This document shows positions 25,048-36,560 of a stretch of DNA of 64,000 nucleotides, in pieces. The DNA is from Xestospongia muta (Eukaryota > Porifera > Demospongiae > Haplosclerida > Petrosiidae). A program made the position numbers and the translations under genes. Numbering within the stretch: position 1 is the stretch's first letter; the number at the start of each line of letters is the position of its first letter. The stretch lies in the NCBI GenBank assembly GCA_963693285.1, contig OY848926.1, positions 2,361,001 through 2,425,000 of the forward strand, written 5' to 3'. Under the pieces are notes generated by a model. That model worked only from the letters and a program-made list of their open reading frames with translations. It did not search any database and was not told where the DNA came from.

Positions 25048-25245
25048 GTTTAATTGGGTGGTACACAAGAAAATAATAACTCTAAGTAAGTACTCAGACA
25101 ATAAAGGCACAGTGACACTTTTTGTGTTGAACGTTTCTACTTTTTCACTTCACTGCACAATCTCCACTCTTTAAAGTACTACAATTCTCGCAGTCTCTTT
25201 GCTTGTCTTATATTAACACTGTTCTGTATTTCAGCTAGTATGTAT
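25020..25245 (+). repeat. 220-bp direct repeat (second copy)
   Basis: About 90 per cent identical by eye to 23310-23530, and 1.7 kb downstream of it. Both copies start inside the POU homeodomain remnant, so the repeat marks a duplication of the POU pseudogene's 3' end. Confidence 0.8.
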
Positions 25246-25908
25246 AATTAATGGTGGATTTCAAAAAAGCATTTTAATTAAACAGAACAGGTGTAATGCA
25301 AGAATTAATTTTGATCCAATGTCAATTAACGTTAAGGGTGTCTGTTGTCACACTTAAGTGCTGCTTAAAAAACAACAAATTATTATTATTAAATTATGTC
25401 TGAAACTGAACAGATAATGCAACATCAATACCTCAATGAAGCATACACCAAATAAAATGAGCTAAAAATAATATATACCAAGAACAGATGAATTAACAGA
25501 ACTATTGCTTCTAAAATCATGAACCTTAAATTGAAGTCTTACCTAATTGTAATAGTAGTTAAAGTTGACTAATATTCTATGAGTAAAGAATCACTTATCT
25601 TGTTAGAGTATTATAGTCTCTATAAATTGTATTATAGTCTCTATAAATTGAAAAAAAAACTTAACGGAGGAGGTTGCAACTACAATTATTGAATTAGTTA
25701 TAGTCCCTTTTAATTTTAGTGATCAACAAAAGCACAAACGCTTTGAATTGTATAGTTATGATGGCTTTCATAAAATCCATTTATTAGAGCAGAACAGGAC
25801 TAGTGCAAGAATTTAGTTTTGTTGTGATACATTTATACAGAGACAAAGATTAAGCTGATATTTCAGAAAAGATGAGATACAGGGACACACAGAGAGAGGG
25901 AGAGAGCT

Positions 25909-25917
25909 AGAGAGATC

Positions 25918-26003
<86 letters not shown>

Positions 26004-26043
26004 GAGACAGAGAGAGAGAGGAAGAGAGAGAGGGAGAGAGTCA
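25909..26043 (+). repeat. GA microsatellite
   Basis: An (AG)n run of over 100 bp with few interruptions. Confidence 0.95.
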
Positions 26044-27039
26044 TATTGTAGGGTAAGAGACAATTTTTCTCAGAAAAATGCTTGATTAGGCATTTGATAA
26101 ATAATGTACATTAAATACTATAAATACATATTACTCACTCTAGAGGTTCATAGAGAGGTGTTGTATCGGGACCATAAATGGTTAAAAAACCATCTGGAGG
26201 AATGACATAGTCTGTCCATAAACCTTGATCAGATAAGAAGACTGGTTACATTAATATTTTATGGATTGAAGCTTAGTACAGTGGAGCCATACAGCAAAGT
26301 AATGGAAAGAACACACTTAGTCAAATATTTGCAAGTTTATATATTGCCTGTATTACTAGTTTTAGTTGTCATTTATAGGTCAGTATAAAATGTAACATTT
26401 CCTGATTATTAAACTATGAATATTGTTATATGTACATATCTACAGATTTGTAGTGTCACTTTACAATACAAACTTATTTAATCAAGTATACGCTGCACTG
26501 AAACATTTCAAACAAATAGTTGCATATAATGCAGCTGCTAGTTGTGTGGCCATTTTGCATAGAAGTTTACCAGATTTGGTATGCAAGTATCTTAGTGATG
26601 TGTCGTCTGAGACAACAAGTTAGGCAAACACCCAAAATGGTTGCAAAACAACTACATATATGTAACATTTCATTTGCAATTCTAGAGCACAACACGTGTG
26701 CTTTTTCAAAATAAGTCACATATTATACCTGTGTCAAACTTTTTTTAAAAAACAGCATCGGCAAATTTTACTTTCATTGGCTGACTAGCCCCTACAGTAA
26801 AGTAGATAATCACAGTACATACGCATGGATAACAACTCTGCTTATCATTATATGTAGTTAATACTACATGTACATATACATGAGACATACCTAATAGAGA
26901 GACCCCATCGAGACCATTTACTGCCTTTTTACAATTATCTTGACTGTCTAACCTAAAAAACAGAAATTACGACATAAAAATACATATACATATACATGTA
27001 TTCAAAAGAGTATAAAAATAATACTCTCTCTCTCACTCT

Positions 27040-27258
27040 CTCTTTCTTTCTCCCTCCCTCCTTCCCTCTCCAGCATCAACAGCTAAACCTGTATACCAAG
27101 AACAGTCTTACCCACGACTGTATCCCCTAGTAAACCTCCTACTGCATCTGGTAGTGGACAACATGTCCACCAGTTGATCCTATCAGTATATTTAGAGTAA
27201 GTTGGATAGATGGATGGATGAAAAGTACAGATATATTTAATTATAACTATAAAATCTT

Positions 27259-27297
<39 letters not shown>

Positions 27298-27540
27298 TAC
27301 TCTCTCTCCCTTTCTCTCTCTTTCTCTCTTTCTTTCTCCCTTACTCCTTCCTTCTCCACCGTCAACAACTAAACCTGTATACCAAGTACAATCTTACGCA
27401 TGACTGTATCCCCTAGTAAACCTCCTACTGCATCTGGTAGTGGACAACGTGTCCACCTGTTGATCCTATCAGTATATTTAGAGTAAGTTGGATAGATGGA
27501 TGGGTGAAAAGTACAAATATATTTAATTATAACTATAAAA

Positions 27541-27578
<38 letters not shown>

Positions 27579-28027
27579 TCTTTCTTTCTCTCTTACTCCT
27601 TCCCTCTCCAGCGTCAACAACTAAACCTGTATACCAAGTACAGTCTTACCCACGACTGTATCCCTTAGTAAACCTCCTACTGCATCTGGTAGTGGACAAC
27701 ATGTCCACCTGTTGATCCTATCAGTATATTTAGAGTAAGTTGGATAGATGGATAGATGAAAAGTACAGATATATTTAATTATAACTATAAAATCTTTCTC
27801 TCTCTCTCTCTCTTTCTTTTGTCCCTCCCTCCTTCCTTCTCCAGCGTCAACAACTAAACCTGTATACCAAGTACAGTCTTACCCATGACTGTATCCCCTA
27901 GTAAACCTCCTACTGCATCTGGTAGAGGACAACATGTGCACCTGTTGATCCTATCAGTATATTTAGAGTAAGTTGGATAGATGGGTGGATGAAAAGTACA
28001 GATATATTTAATTATAACTATAAAATC

Positions 28028-28062
<35 letters not shown>
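27040..28062 (+). repeat. Tandem array of four CT-linked units, about 240-290 bp each
   Basis: Four units, each a CT-rich run followed by CAGCGTCAACAACTAAACC, ACTGCATCTGGTAGTGGAC and TTGGATAGATGGATGG. They recur at about 27070, 27360, 27608 and 27845. The same unit is at 17018 and, in part, at 19430. The array leads directly into copy C of the large segment. Confidence 0.9.
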
Positions 28063-28069
<7 letters not shown>

Positions 28070-30180
28070 CATTAAGGAGAAACTTATTAAACTTATTCTA
28101 TCATTTTATTAAGTATTGATGATGTCCAGTCTCTCTATATATACATGTACATCTATAAAAGGTTATCTCTTCCGAGTGAAAACATTGAAATGAATGCTTC
28201 TGTTAAAATGGTTGCTACGCACTCATTTTATATGGGAAGCTTCATATACAAGAAGACTTACAACTATTCTGCCTGCAAATAAAATGTAAGGCAAGATGAT
28301 GACTGCATAGCAACTGTTTAAATTAAACTGGAATATCAGTTCAAGAGTTAGAATTCCAAAACGACCCCTTCTGTATATCGAGTCAATATTATAATGATAT
28401 TTAGGGTGTTGTACAATGGTAGCTATAACTATGTCTTCTTTAACTGCTAACAGTAAATATGTTAGTAGTTAAATACATGTAGGTCTGAATACTCAGTATT
28501 AATCATTTTACGTTTATCAGTACTGCATTGACAATAAGTTATAATTAGTAGCCTAATGCTTTCTGAATTAATTTTGTTCCTTTACAATTAGTACTACTCA
28601 GTTTATGATGAAGAGGACTCCAATATCTCTCCGTTAATATTATCAATATCTCTTTAATGTTCATCCAGGTATGGATAGTGAATGGATGGATAGATGGATA
28701 CAAAACAATCTGTACTTTTCATTATTATTAAATAAACTACTTCATTAGTAATAATTTTGTTCAGTTTATATAGGAATTTATAGTCTTGTCTAAATCGACT
28801 CATGGAACAACCAAAACAAATTTTCGGACATGATGACTTCATGTATCATAAATGTGAATTTGTTGCTACTATGTCAGTGTTTCCTAAAGTATAGATGATT
28901 TATCAAGACAACAGATTGATTTGAATACAGACATTTTTTTTATTATGATATTATATTCTTTATAAAAATGTTAGAAAAATTAAATTACAAATTTACCATC
29001 TTAATCCAATTGAAAATTTACAACGTTAATACAACAGTATAACAACATTGTATAATTTACAATGTTAATACAACAGTATAACAACATTGTATAATTTACA
29101 ATGTTAATACAACAATATAACAACATTGTATAATTTACAATGTTAATACAACAGTATAAAAGCATTGTATAATTTACAACGTTAATACAATAGTATAACA
29201 ACATTGTATAATTTACAAAGTTAATACAACAGTATAAAAAACATTGCATATTTTACAACGTTAATACAACAGTATAACAACATTGTATAATTTACAACGT
29301 GAATACAACAGTATAAAAAACATTGTAAAATCAATGTAATTTTGTTGATAATGCGTAAACCATCATGTTAAATTTTACGACACTTTTACATCAAAAAAAC
29401 ACGTAATACTACAGTTGTAATAAAACCATCAAATATACATAATGTAAAAAATACATGGTACTAAATGAGTGGAATATTTACTATTGTAAATGTAGTATAA
29501 ACCATTCCATTTACATCATAAAAACAATGATTGTAAAGTGAAAATTTTCCCGGTGAAAATTTATACATCAATTTATTCATTAAACTATTGTTCTTCAATC
29601 TCAGAACTTTTGTTATTGATTTCTATGTTTTGGATAACCAAAACAAAATAATAGACCCTGATACATTAGCTTTACTGCTCATGGAACTGACAGATGATCA
29701 GAAAAGTACTTTATTACAAGCTGGATTAATCCTAAAATATGAAGTAAGTATCATTGTATAATAAGCATATTTTCATACTGATCCCTTCTCAGCTAATGAA
29801 ATTGCTGCACCTATTCAGTGAGTAAGTCTATATTGTACGTATACATATGAGCACTATAATACATATAATGCTATTGTAATGTATATAATATAATTTTTGT
29901 ATAAATGGATACAAAACAAATTTGACCTTATCAAAAAATACTTCATTAGCAATCATCAAACCAAGTCATGGAGCAAACAAAAACTTTCAGATATAGAGAC
30001 CTCATGTATAAACAAATGCTAAGATTAGACCTTTGCTACACTGCATCAGTGTGTCCTAAAGTATATATAGAAAATCTATCAAGACAACAGAAACAGATTG
30101 ATCTGAATGATGTGCCAGATTTATTGTTTATGCATTCAACAATTGGAGGGTTCTCAGGGAGTTACCCTTCACTACTTATG
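28063..30180 (+). repeat. Large dispersed segment, copy C
   Basis: Matches copy A from TGAAAACATTAAGGAGAAAC onward. A 38-bp tandem (TTTACAACGTTAATACAACA) is expanded here at about 29015-29330. After the element tail (GTGAAAATTTTCCC, 29550) the same exon-like blocks as in copy A follow: DNQNKIIDPDTLALLLMEL at about 29632-29742 and RQQKQIDLNDVPDLLFMHS at about 30080-30140. Confidence 0.8.
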
Positions 30181-30273
30181 AGTTTTTATGTGAACTGCAC
30201 TGTTTTGGATAGGATCGGAGCTCAGGAAGAACTAGATAGTTGCTCCACTCATCGACCACACATTCTAAACTAA
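29968..30273 (+). CDS. Exon-like ORF shared with copy A, unknown function
   Basis: A 101-codon frame (MEQTKTFRYRDLMYKQ to STHRPHILN). Its middle, KVYIENLSRQQKQIDLNDV then PDLLFMHSTIGGFSGSYPSL, is kept in frame in copy A near 20205-20325. A second conserved block with GT donor (KSTLLQAGLIL, 29632-29742) lies upstream. The in-frame conservation hints at exons of a real gene carried in the duplicated segment. The family is not recognised. Confidence 0.3.
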   Translation: MEQTKTFRYRDLMYKQMLRLDLCYTASVCPKVYIENLSRQQKQIDLNDVPDLLFMHSTIGGFSGSYPSLLMSFYVNCTVLDRIGAQEELDSCSTHRPHILN

Positions 30274-30592
30274 GTTTAGACAGTTGGAATATTTTATAAA
30301 GACATGTTTGTTATTTACAAATGCTTTTTCTTTAATTACAATATTACATTTTCATAAAACTTTTGGAAAAATTAAATTACAAATTTACACATTGTTATTG
30401 CAATGGAAAATTTACAAGGTTAATACAACAATTGTAATAAATCCATCAAAAATACATTATGTAAAAAATACATTGTACCGAAAGAATGGAATATTAACTA
30501 TAGTAAATGTAGTATAAACCATTTCATTTATATCAATAAAACAATGAATGTGTTCAATACAAATTTCCTGTTAACAGTAATCCTTTCCCTGG

Positions 30593-31146
30593 TATGATAT
30601 GTTATCAGGGAGGTAGTTTTCCAAAAGAAGGACATGTTGATCTCTGCTGTAATGGACAGTGGAGAACAATATGTGATAACAGATTTAGTTTTACTGATGC
30701 TCAAACAACTGGGATATAATAATATAATTACAATGACCTTAGTCTGTAATTTTAAGAAGCAATAATTATTCATACAATAATGTATAATAATATTAAGTAT
30801 GATAATAATGATTACAGGTTATTGTATCACTATAGTAGATCTGGTAGCTCCAGTCAACCAATTTGGAGTAAATACATGTGCAATACTTCCTTTGCTTTTG
30901 ACACATGTTATGGTACTTGAAATTCCTGTCAACCGACTTTAGTGACTAACTGTTCTCATTCGAATTCTGAAGATGTTACTATAGAATGTAATAAGTGATA
31001 ATATCAATCAACTATTTATTTATATTAATAGAATGTTTAAAGATGAAAAGAAATCTTTTGACTCTTTAAAAAATAAAAATATAGTTGTTATAAGTATATT
31101 TGGGGCCTCTATAATCTTGATACTATTGTATACTCAAGTATCATGA
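30593..31146 (+). pseudogene. SRCR domain + transmembrane gene remnant
   Basis: Exon 1 (30593-30716) reads ICYQGGSFPKEGHVDLCC, NGQWRTICDNRFSFTDAQ, the N-terminal half of an SRCR domain. A small deletion then shifts the frame so that the expected CxQLGY appears only in the next frame (KQLGYNN). Exon 2 (about 30818-31000) reads PIWSKYMCNTSFAFDTC, a TGA, then CSHSNSEDVTIEC, which matches the C-terminal half. An exon near 31032-31146 encodes FKDEKKSFDSLKNKN followed by a hydrophobic helix (IVVISIFGASIILILLY) and stop, so the protein was probably a single-pass receptor. Two inactivating changes make a pseudogene the best call. Confidence 0.6.
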
Positions 31147-31287
31147 AAATTAGTACAAACACTTGATGCATTTATAACATTTATTCAATTTCAATATATA
31201 CTATTATCAATTGTATATACATCAGAGTTTCTGTTTCCTTAACATCATCTAAATATATATTTTTAGACTAATAGTATAATTATTAAC

Positions 31288-31840
31288 CTCGCTGCGCGTG
31301 GGTGCAAAGCAAGGCTACTGTAGTCTGTCAGTGTGTGTGTTGTGTCTGCACTGCTTGTTTTTTTAACTGCTATAACTTGGCAAGTGAAGTATTAGCAGCT
31401 ACCAACGTTTAGCAATGAATAGGAAAACGTATGGACTTTACAACAGTAGTATCAAGAAAATCGTCATAGAAAACGAAAGTTTAAAACTCGGAAAAGAATT
31501 TTCAGGCTACAGAGTCAAGGTGCCGTTTCTCGAAAAGTAAAAAACTTAACGTGGAGATTTTTTAGTATGTTGTAGACAATCTTAGAGGAATACGGATCAG
31601 CAAGACAGATGGCCGTTGGAAGAAGCAATCGTTAGAAAAGTTCTGGAAAGTGTTTTCAAGATTGTACATGGACTTGGAGTGAAGTAACGCATTCAGGAAA
31701 CGTCTCAAATTAAAGCACTGAAAAAACTGCTACTAATAGATAATATATCGATTTATATTTGTACAATGGGACGTTTCCAAAGAATGCTTCATTTTCAAGT
31801 TAGAATAAATTTTGTATATGAAATATTTTAAAGTGTCATG
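31288..31840 (+). repeat. Dispersed repeat, copy 1
   Basis: Starts AACCTCGCTGCGCG. It shares a block of about 140 bp (AAACTGCTACTAATAGATAA to AATAAATTTTGTATATGA) with 43860-44010. The second copy ends near GCAGCGAGGTT, the reverse complement of this start. That suggests an element with AACCTCGCTGC terminal inverted repeats; neither copy shows both ends. Confidence 0.6.
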
Positions 31841-31846
31841 TAAAGG

Positions 31847-33705
31847 CTCAGAGAAACATTCATAATGAATCTAGCACTTAATCTTGCTTGGCAATTGAAT
31901 GATACTATTACTTACTCAGTTACAGCTTCACAGACATGTCAATCAGAGTGCAATGTACCCAGTAAATGACAAAGATGAGTCATCATACCTGTGTATGTCT
32001 GGTAACACTATTAATATAAGGTTTATTTAATTTTAGGGTATCTAATTACAATAATTTTGGTAATTTACATAAACTAGATAAAGTTGCTGGCTTGAAAGCA
32101 AAACCACATACTGCATGTAATTACTTATTAACAGAATTAAATTAAATACTCTTCATTGAGATGATTGCTCATGAAAATGTTGATCATTATTATACCAATG
32201 ATCACAGACATTTTAGACAATTACCTTAACACTGTTGTGGAGCTGCTCCTTTTGGTAATGTTGTACTCAGACATCTCATTGAGCTAGTCCAAATGAATAA
32301 AAGAAAAAGTCACGCATAACTACAGTGGGGTAGGAAGGAAACTGTTAGTGGGGGGCAGCCCAAAATGATTCACAAAACGATATCTAATCAATTAAAATAA
32401 ATTACATCGATAATTGTAGCAGCACTATACATATATGCTGAACTGTAAGTATTAGGGGGGCAATGCCTCCCAAGCTTCAATATTGGGGGAGGGGGCAGCT
32501 GCCCTTTGTTTCTACTCCACTGCTTAATATACTGTAAATTCTAAAGTGATTGACATACACTTTCATACTGATTCTCTCTAATTATCAATCCTTGAATAAA
32601 GGAGACTACTTATTACTGAATTTTGTGATAATGACCAGACCAGACTTCACAGTCTCATATCCAGCCCTACAAACAACAGGAAACATTGTAGGTCTGGGTA
32701 TGATACTATACATAGCTCAACCTAGACCAACTTTATGTTGGATAAGATACATGTAATATACCCAGCCTTATATCAAGAGAATGCCTACAGCATTATGTAA
32801 GTAATTACAGAATGTTACATAGCTATCTCAATATTTCTTTGAGTTATATACTTACTAAATGGTTAACTCTGAGCCAGTTAAGTGCTCTACATGCAGCCAT
32901 GGTTCATGTTTGGTGCAGCAAGTCACATCCTAGCCACGTGGTGTAGCAAGGTGTGGCTAATGCTTCTGTTGTTACGCCCACAATAAAATGGCTTCTAAGA
33001 GAGAGATTTTTCTCATATCCCCTTGATTTATTACATGAAATGTAAGCGAGAATTATTTTTTTATTAACACCATTTACATGACAAAACTATTTGTACAGAT
33101 TAAAGCACAGAATATTATCTATAGTACCAGTATCAGCTTATAATGGAGGTATGTGATGTCTGACATTTTTGTCCTTGATCCTGTGACTTCATTGGACATA
33201 CTGCTCAACAATAATTATTAAGTGGACATCCTCTCATTATACTTTTAGATGGTATATATAGGGTAAAGAAAGTCAACTTCATAGATTTAACATGTGGTGA
33301 TCTTGGTCATTGACTACTGCACATTCTACGAAGATAACTGTAAAATATAGACATTAGAAATGTCTACATCAATGATACTGATTTATAACTTTTGATTTTA
33401 TTTATGTTAAAATTAATCAGTATTTTGTTGTATTGATGTGATTTTATATATTTACTGTTTCAACTAATGTCATGCATAAATTAATGTTTATATTGTTTAT
33501 TGGTAAGGATACTTAATAAACCATATGGTCTGCCAGAATAATTCTTCAATTGGTCCAAATGCTAGGCAGTAACTCCACCCATTGTAGCAAGATGATGACA
33601 TGCTGCAATACAAAGGCAGGGCTTCATATATGTGTAATTAATAAACTTACATTCAGAAAGACAATGTTTATTGTGTACTAGAAAATATATAGGAAGTTAT
33701 ATTGT
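31847..33705. other. Gene-poor stretch
   Basis: Apart from the MITE, only short frames are seen, such as TRPDFTVSYPALQTTGNIVG at 32640, and none belongs to a family that I know. There are no convincing exon chains. Confidence 0.4.
32323..32522. mobile_element. hAT-like MITE, about 200 bp
   Basis: The ends CAGTGGGGTAGGAA and, on the other strand, CAGTGGAGTAGAAA form imperfect 14-bp terminal inverted repeats of the CAGTGGNGTA type seen in hAT/Tip100 elements. The interior has G-rich blocks (GGGGGGCAGCCC; GGGGGCAGCTGCCC). A clear 8-bp target duplication was not found. Confidence 0.6.
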
Positions 33706-33709
33706 TGTT

Positions 33710-33795
33710 ACTATCATGGCGCGATCACGATGATCAACTGAGCATGCTCAGTACTATCATGGCGCGATCACGATGATCAACTGAGCATGCTCAGT
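33710..33795. promoter_or_regulatory. Duplicated 43-bp promoter-like unit with 16-bp palindrome
   Basis: Two exact 43-bp copies (33710 and 33753), each with GGCGCGATCACGATGATC and the palindrome ACTGAGCATGCTCAGT (33737-33752, 33780-33795). The 15-mer ATCAACTGAGCATGC recurs, reverse-complemented, at 44308-44322 in the RPL3 promoter. A core-promoter role is inferred from that match. Confidence 0.45.
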
Positions 33796-33870
33796 TCGAC
33801 TAGCAGCTCTAGTACCGCCAATTTTTTACTAGATAATAATAAACTTAGACGCCCTTACTTCATTTTAGCC

Positions 33871-34402
33871 GTCTCTCAGTCAGGACGTTACTTCTGCAGG
33901 GCTGTTAGCAAGACAAGAACAAAGACCTGGAGTCGTGAGATGAGAAGAAAGACCTGGAGTCATGTTGTCGAGTGATGCCATCTTTCTGTCAGGACATTAC
34001 TTCTGAAGGGCTGTTAGCAAGACAAGAAGAAAGACCTGGAGTCGTGAGACGAGAAGAAAGACCTGGAGCCATGTTGTCGAGTGATGCCATCTCTCTGTCA
34101 GGACGTTACTTCTGCAGGGCTGTTAGCAAGACAAGAACAAAGACCTGGAGTCGTGAGACGAGAAGAAAGACCTGGAGCCATGTTGTCGAGTGATGCCATC
34201 TCTCTGTCAGGACGTTACTTCTGCAGGGCTGTTAGCAAGACAAGAACAAAGACCTGGAGTCGTGAGACGAGAAGAAAGACCTGGAGCCATGTTGTCGAGT
34301 GATGCCATCTCTCTGTCAGGACGTTACTTCTGCAGGGCTGTTAGCAAGACAAGAACAAAGACCTGGACGAGAAGAAAGACCTGGAGTCATGTTGTCGAGT
34401 GA
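33871..34402 (+). repeat. 109-bp tandem repeat, five copies
   Basis: GCTGTTAGCAAGACAAGAA recurs at 33901, 34010, 34119, 34228 and 34337. Copies are nearly identical; the second has a few changes and the last lacks about ten bases. Because 109 is not a multiple of three, each unit joins to the next in another frame. Open frames of 73 codons start at 33972, 34081 and 34190 (70 codons), each spanning two units. TGATG stop/start overlaps link alternate frames. Confidence 0.92.
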
Positions 34403-35279
34403 TTCTGATGGTGTTCTCTGCAGTAAATACTGAGACAAAGCTGTTCCTGGCTACAAAAAAGTGGAAGACAGTAGTAACAAATACGGTCAGAGTAACAGTA
34501 CTCCATATGTGTTAGTATAGCTAGTTTGTCCCATTTAACATTTGTATTCAGTGAGCTGTAGTCAGTTTTAGTTTCTTCTTCATTTAGCCTTTATTTAGTG
34601 CATTGGTATCCTAACTTAGCCTGGCATTTTTCCCTGTATATTATAGACTTTTGAAACCAGTATAGGTAGTACAATGTAGCAAGTCTGAATAAAATCAGTC
34701 AAGTCTCTTTATTTAGTACAAGCCTGTTTGGGTCTACTTAGTACAAGCTTGGGTCTACTTTTGTATTAGTATTAGCTTGTGTTGTTCAGTATTAGCTTGT
34801 GATGTTCAGACAATTCCTCTTCTCTTGCACTTGTTGTGTGTAGAGCATTACAGCATAATAGATCTCTCATTATATTTATAGCCTATTATCCTTTCATTAT
34901 AGTAAATTGTGCTTAAAGTATATCTTCCTCCCTATACAACTTGCTGTATGAGCAATATGAATGTAGTAGCTTTCCCACATGTCATTTAATTTCTTATATC
35001 TTAATTTAAGTCTCATGTCTATCTACTTACTGGCTATTTGTATGAAGATAACTCTTCAGTTGTTTACATTGAGTACCCTAACATAATCTACATTTGTTGT
35101 CCCTCCCATATTAACAGTGTTCTAATATATTATCTTTCTACATTGTAACTGTATCCCAAAATATTGAGCATCAGTTGATTGACTGGATTTAATTTGGTCC
35201 TCCTAATATACCACACCACCCTCATTGTTTACTACTTTGTGATATCCCTTAATTTAATCATCATTATATCAATGTAAGT
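34403..35279. other. AT-rich non-coding stretch
   Basis: T-rich on the plus strand with no sustained frame and no recognisable domain. Isolated words of the following minisatellite appear toward the end. Confidence 0.4.
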
Positions 35280-36560
35280 AACCCTGTCTCCTTAATTTTT
35301 TTCATGTCTACAGCGTCCCATTGTAATTGTCCTGTCTACTGTCTTTTAATTTAACTGTAATGTTTGCTGTGTGTAGTGTAACTGTCTTGTCTACTGTTAT
35401 CTAACGTAACTCCTGCCAAGTGTAACCTAATGTAATTTTCCTGTCTACAGTCTCCTAATTAACTGTCCTGTCCACTGTCTTTAATTTTATATCCTGTCTA
35501 CTGTCTTTTAATGTAACTTCCTGTCTACTATCTTTTAATGTATCTGTCCTGTCTACTGTCTTTTAATGTACCTGTCCTGTCTACTGTCTTTTAATGTAAC
35601 TTCCTGTCTACTATCTTTTAATGTACTTGTCCTGTCTACTGTCTTTTAATGTACCTGTCCTGTCTACTGTCTTTTAATGTACCTACCTGTCTACTATCTT
35701 TTAATGTACTTGTCCTGTCTACTGTCTTTTAATGTAACTTCCTGTCTACTGTCTTTTAATGTAACTTCCTCTCTACTATCTTTTAATGTACTTGTCCTGT
35801 CTACTGTCTTTTAATGTACCTGTCCTGTCTACTGTCTTTTAATGTACCTACCTGTCTACTATCTTTTAATGTACTTGTCCTGTCTACTGTCTTTTAATGT
35901 AACTTCCTGTCTACTGTCTTTTAATGTAACTTCCTGTCTACTATCTTTTAATGTACCTGTCCTGTCTACTGTCTTTTAATGTACCTGTCCTGTCTAGCAT
36001 CTTTTAATGTACCTTCCTGTCTACAGTCTTTTAATGTACCTGTCCTGTCTACAATCTTTTAATGTACCTGTCCTGTCTACAGTCTTTCATTCTTACTACC
36101 ATGTCTACTGTCTTTTAACGTAACTGTCCTGTCTACTGTCAACCATCTTGCCTACTGTGTCATAATATGACTGTCCACTGTACTGTGTCCTAATTTAAAT
36201 GTCTTGCCTACTGTGTTCTAAAGCTATCCTGTCTACTGTGTCCTACCTAATGTTACTGTTCTGTCTAATGTCTCCTCCTAATGGAACTGTCCTGTCTACT
36301 GTATCCTAATTTAATTTTCCTGTCTAATGTGTTCTAATGTAATGTTCTTAATCTGTCTTCTGATGTAATCATCCTGTCTGCTATGTCCTGTGTCCTGTCT
36401 ACTGTGTCCTAATGTGACTGTCCTGTCTACTGTGTCTAATGTAAATATCCTGTTTACTGTGTTTTAAAGTAGCAAATCTGCATACTGTAATCTAATGTAT
36501 CTGTCATGTGTACTCTGTGCTAATGTATCTGTCCTGTTTACTGTGTCCTAATACTGACTG
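35280..36560 (+). repeat. 26-28-bp minisatellite, TCCTGTCTACTGTCTTTTAA type
   Basis: About 45 head-to-tail units with a nearly uniform core at about 35460-36080 and more divergent units on both flanks. Copies vary at the end of the unit (TGTACCTG, TGTAACT, TGTACTTG) in recurring order, which suggests block duplication. Confidence 0.92.

Larger units (their letters stand above)
22796..26952 (-). pseudogene. SRCR-domain gene fragment (minus strand)
   Basis: Three phase-compatible exons, read in minus order. 26891-26952 gives LDSQDNCKKAVNGLDGVSLL. 26142-26223 gives LWTDYVIPPDGFLTIYGPD and ends at a GTGAGT donor. 22796-22949 gives RFANLGNGTDQIWIDNVQ, a stop, then VGNESSIKRYQFRGWGIHNC and SHQEDIGVTC. 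The last is the C-terminal half of a scavenger receptor cysteine-rich domain. A TGA stands where the first conserved cysteine of this half should be. The exon before it (the N-terminal SRCR half) is not visible; the intron holds the POU relics and microsatellites. I infer an extracellular receptor gene that is inactive, unless the TGA is an assembly error. The function of the first two exons is unknown. Confidence 0.5.

Noticed and set aside
29001..29249. Minus-strand 82-codon repeat frame (NYTMLLYCCIN type)
   Set aside because: It is the translation of the 38-bp tandem array.
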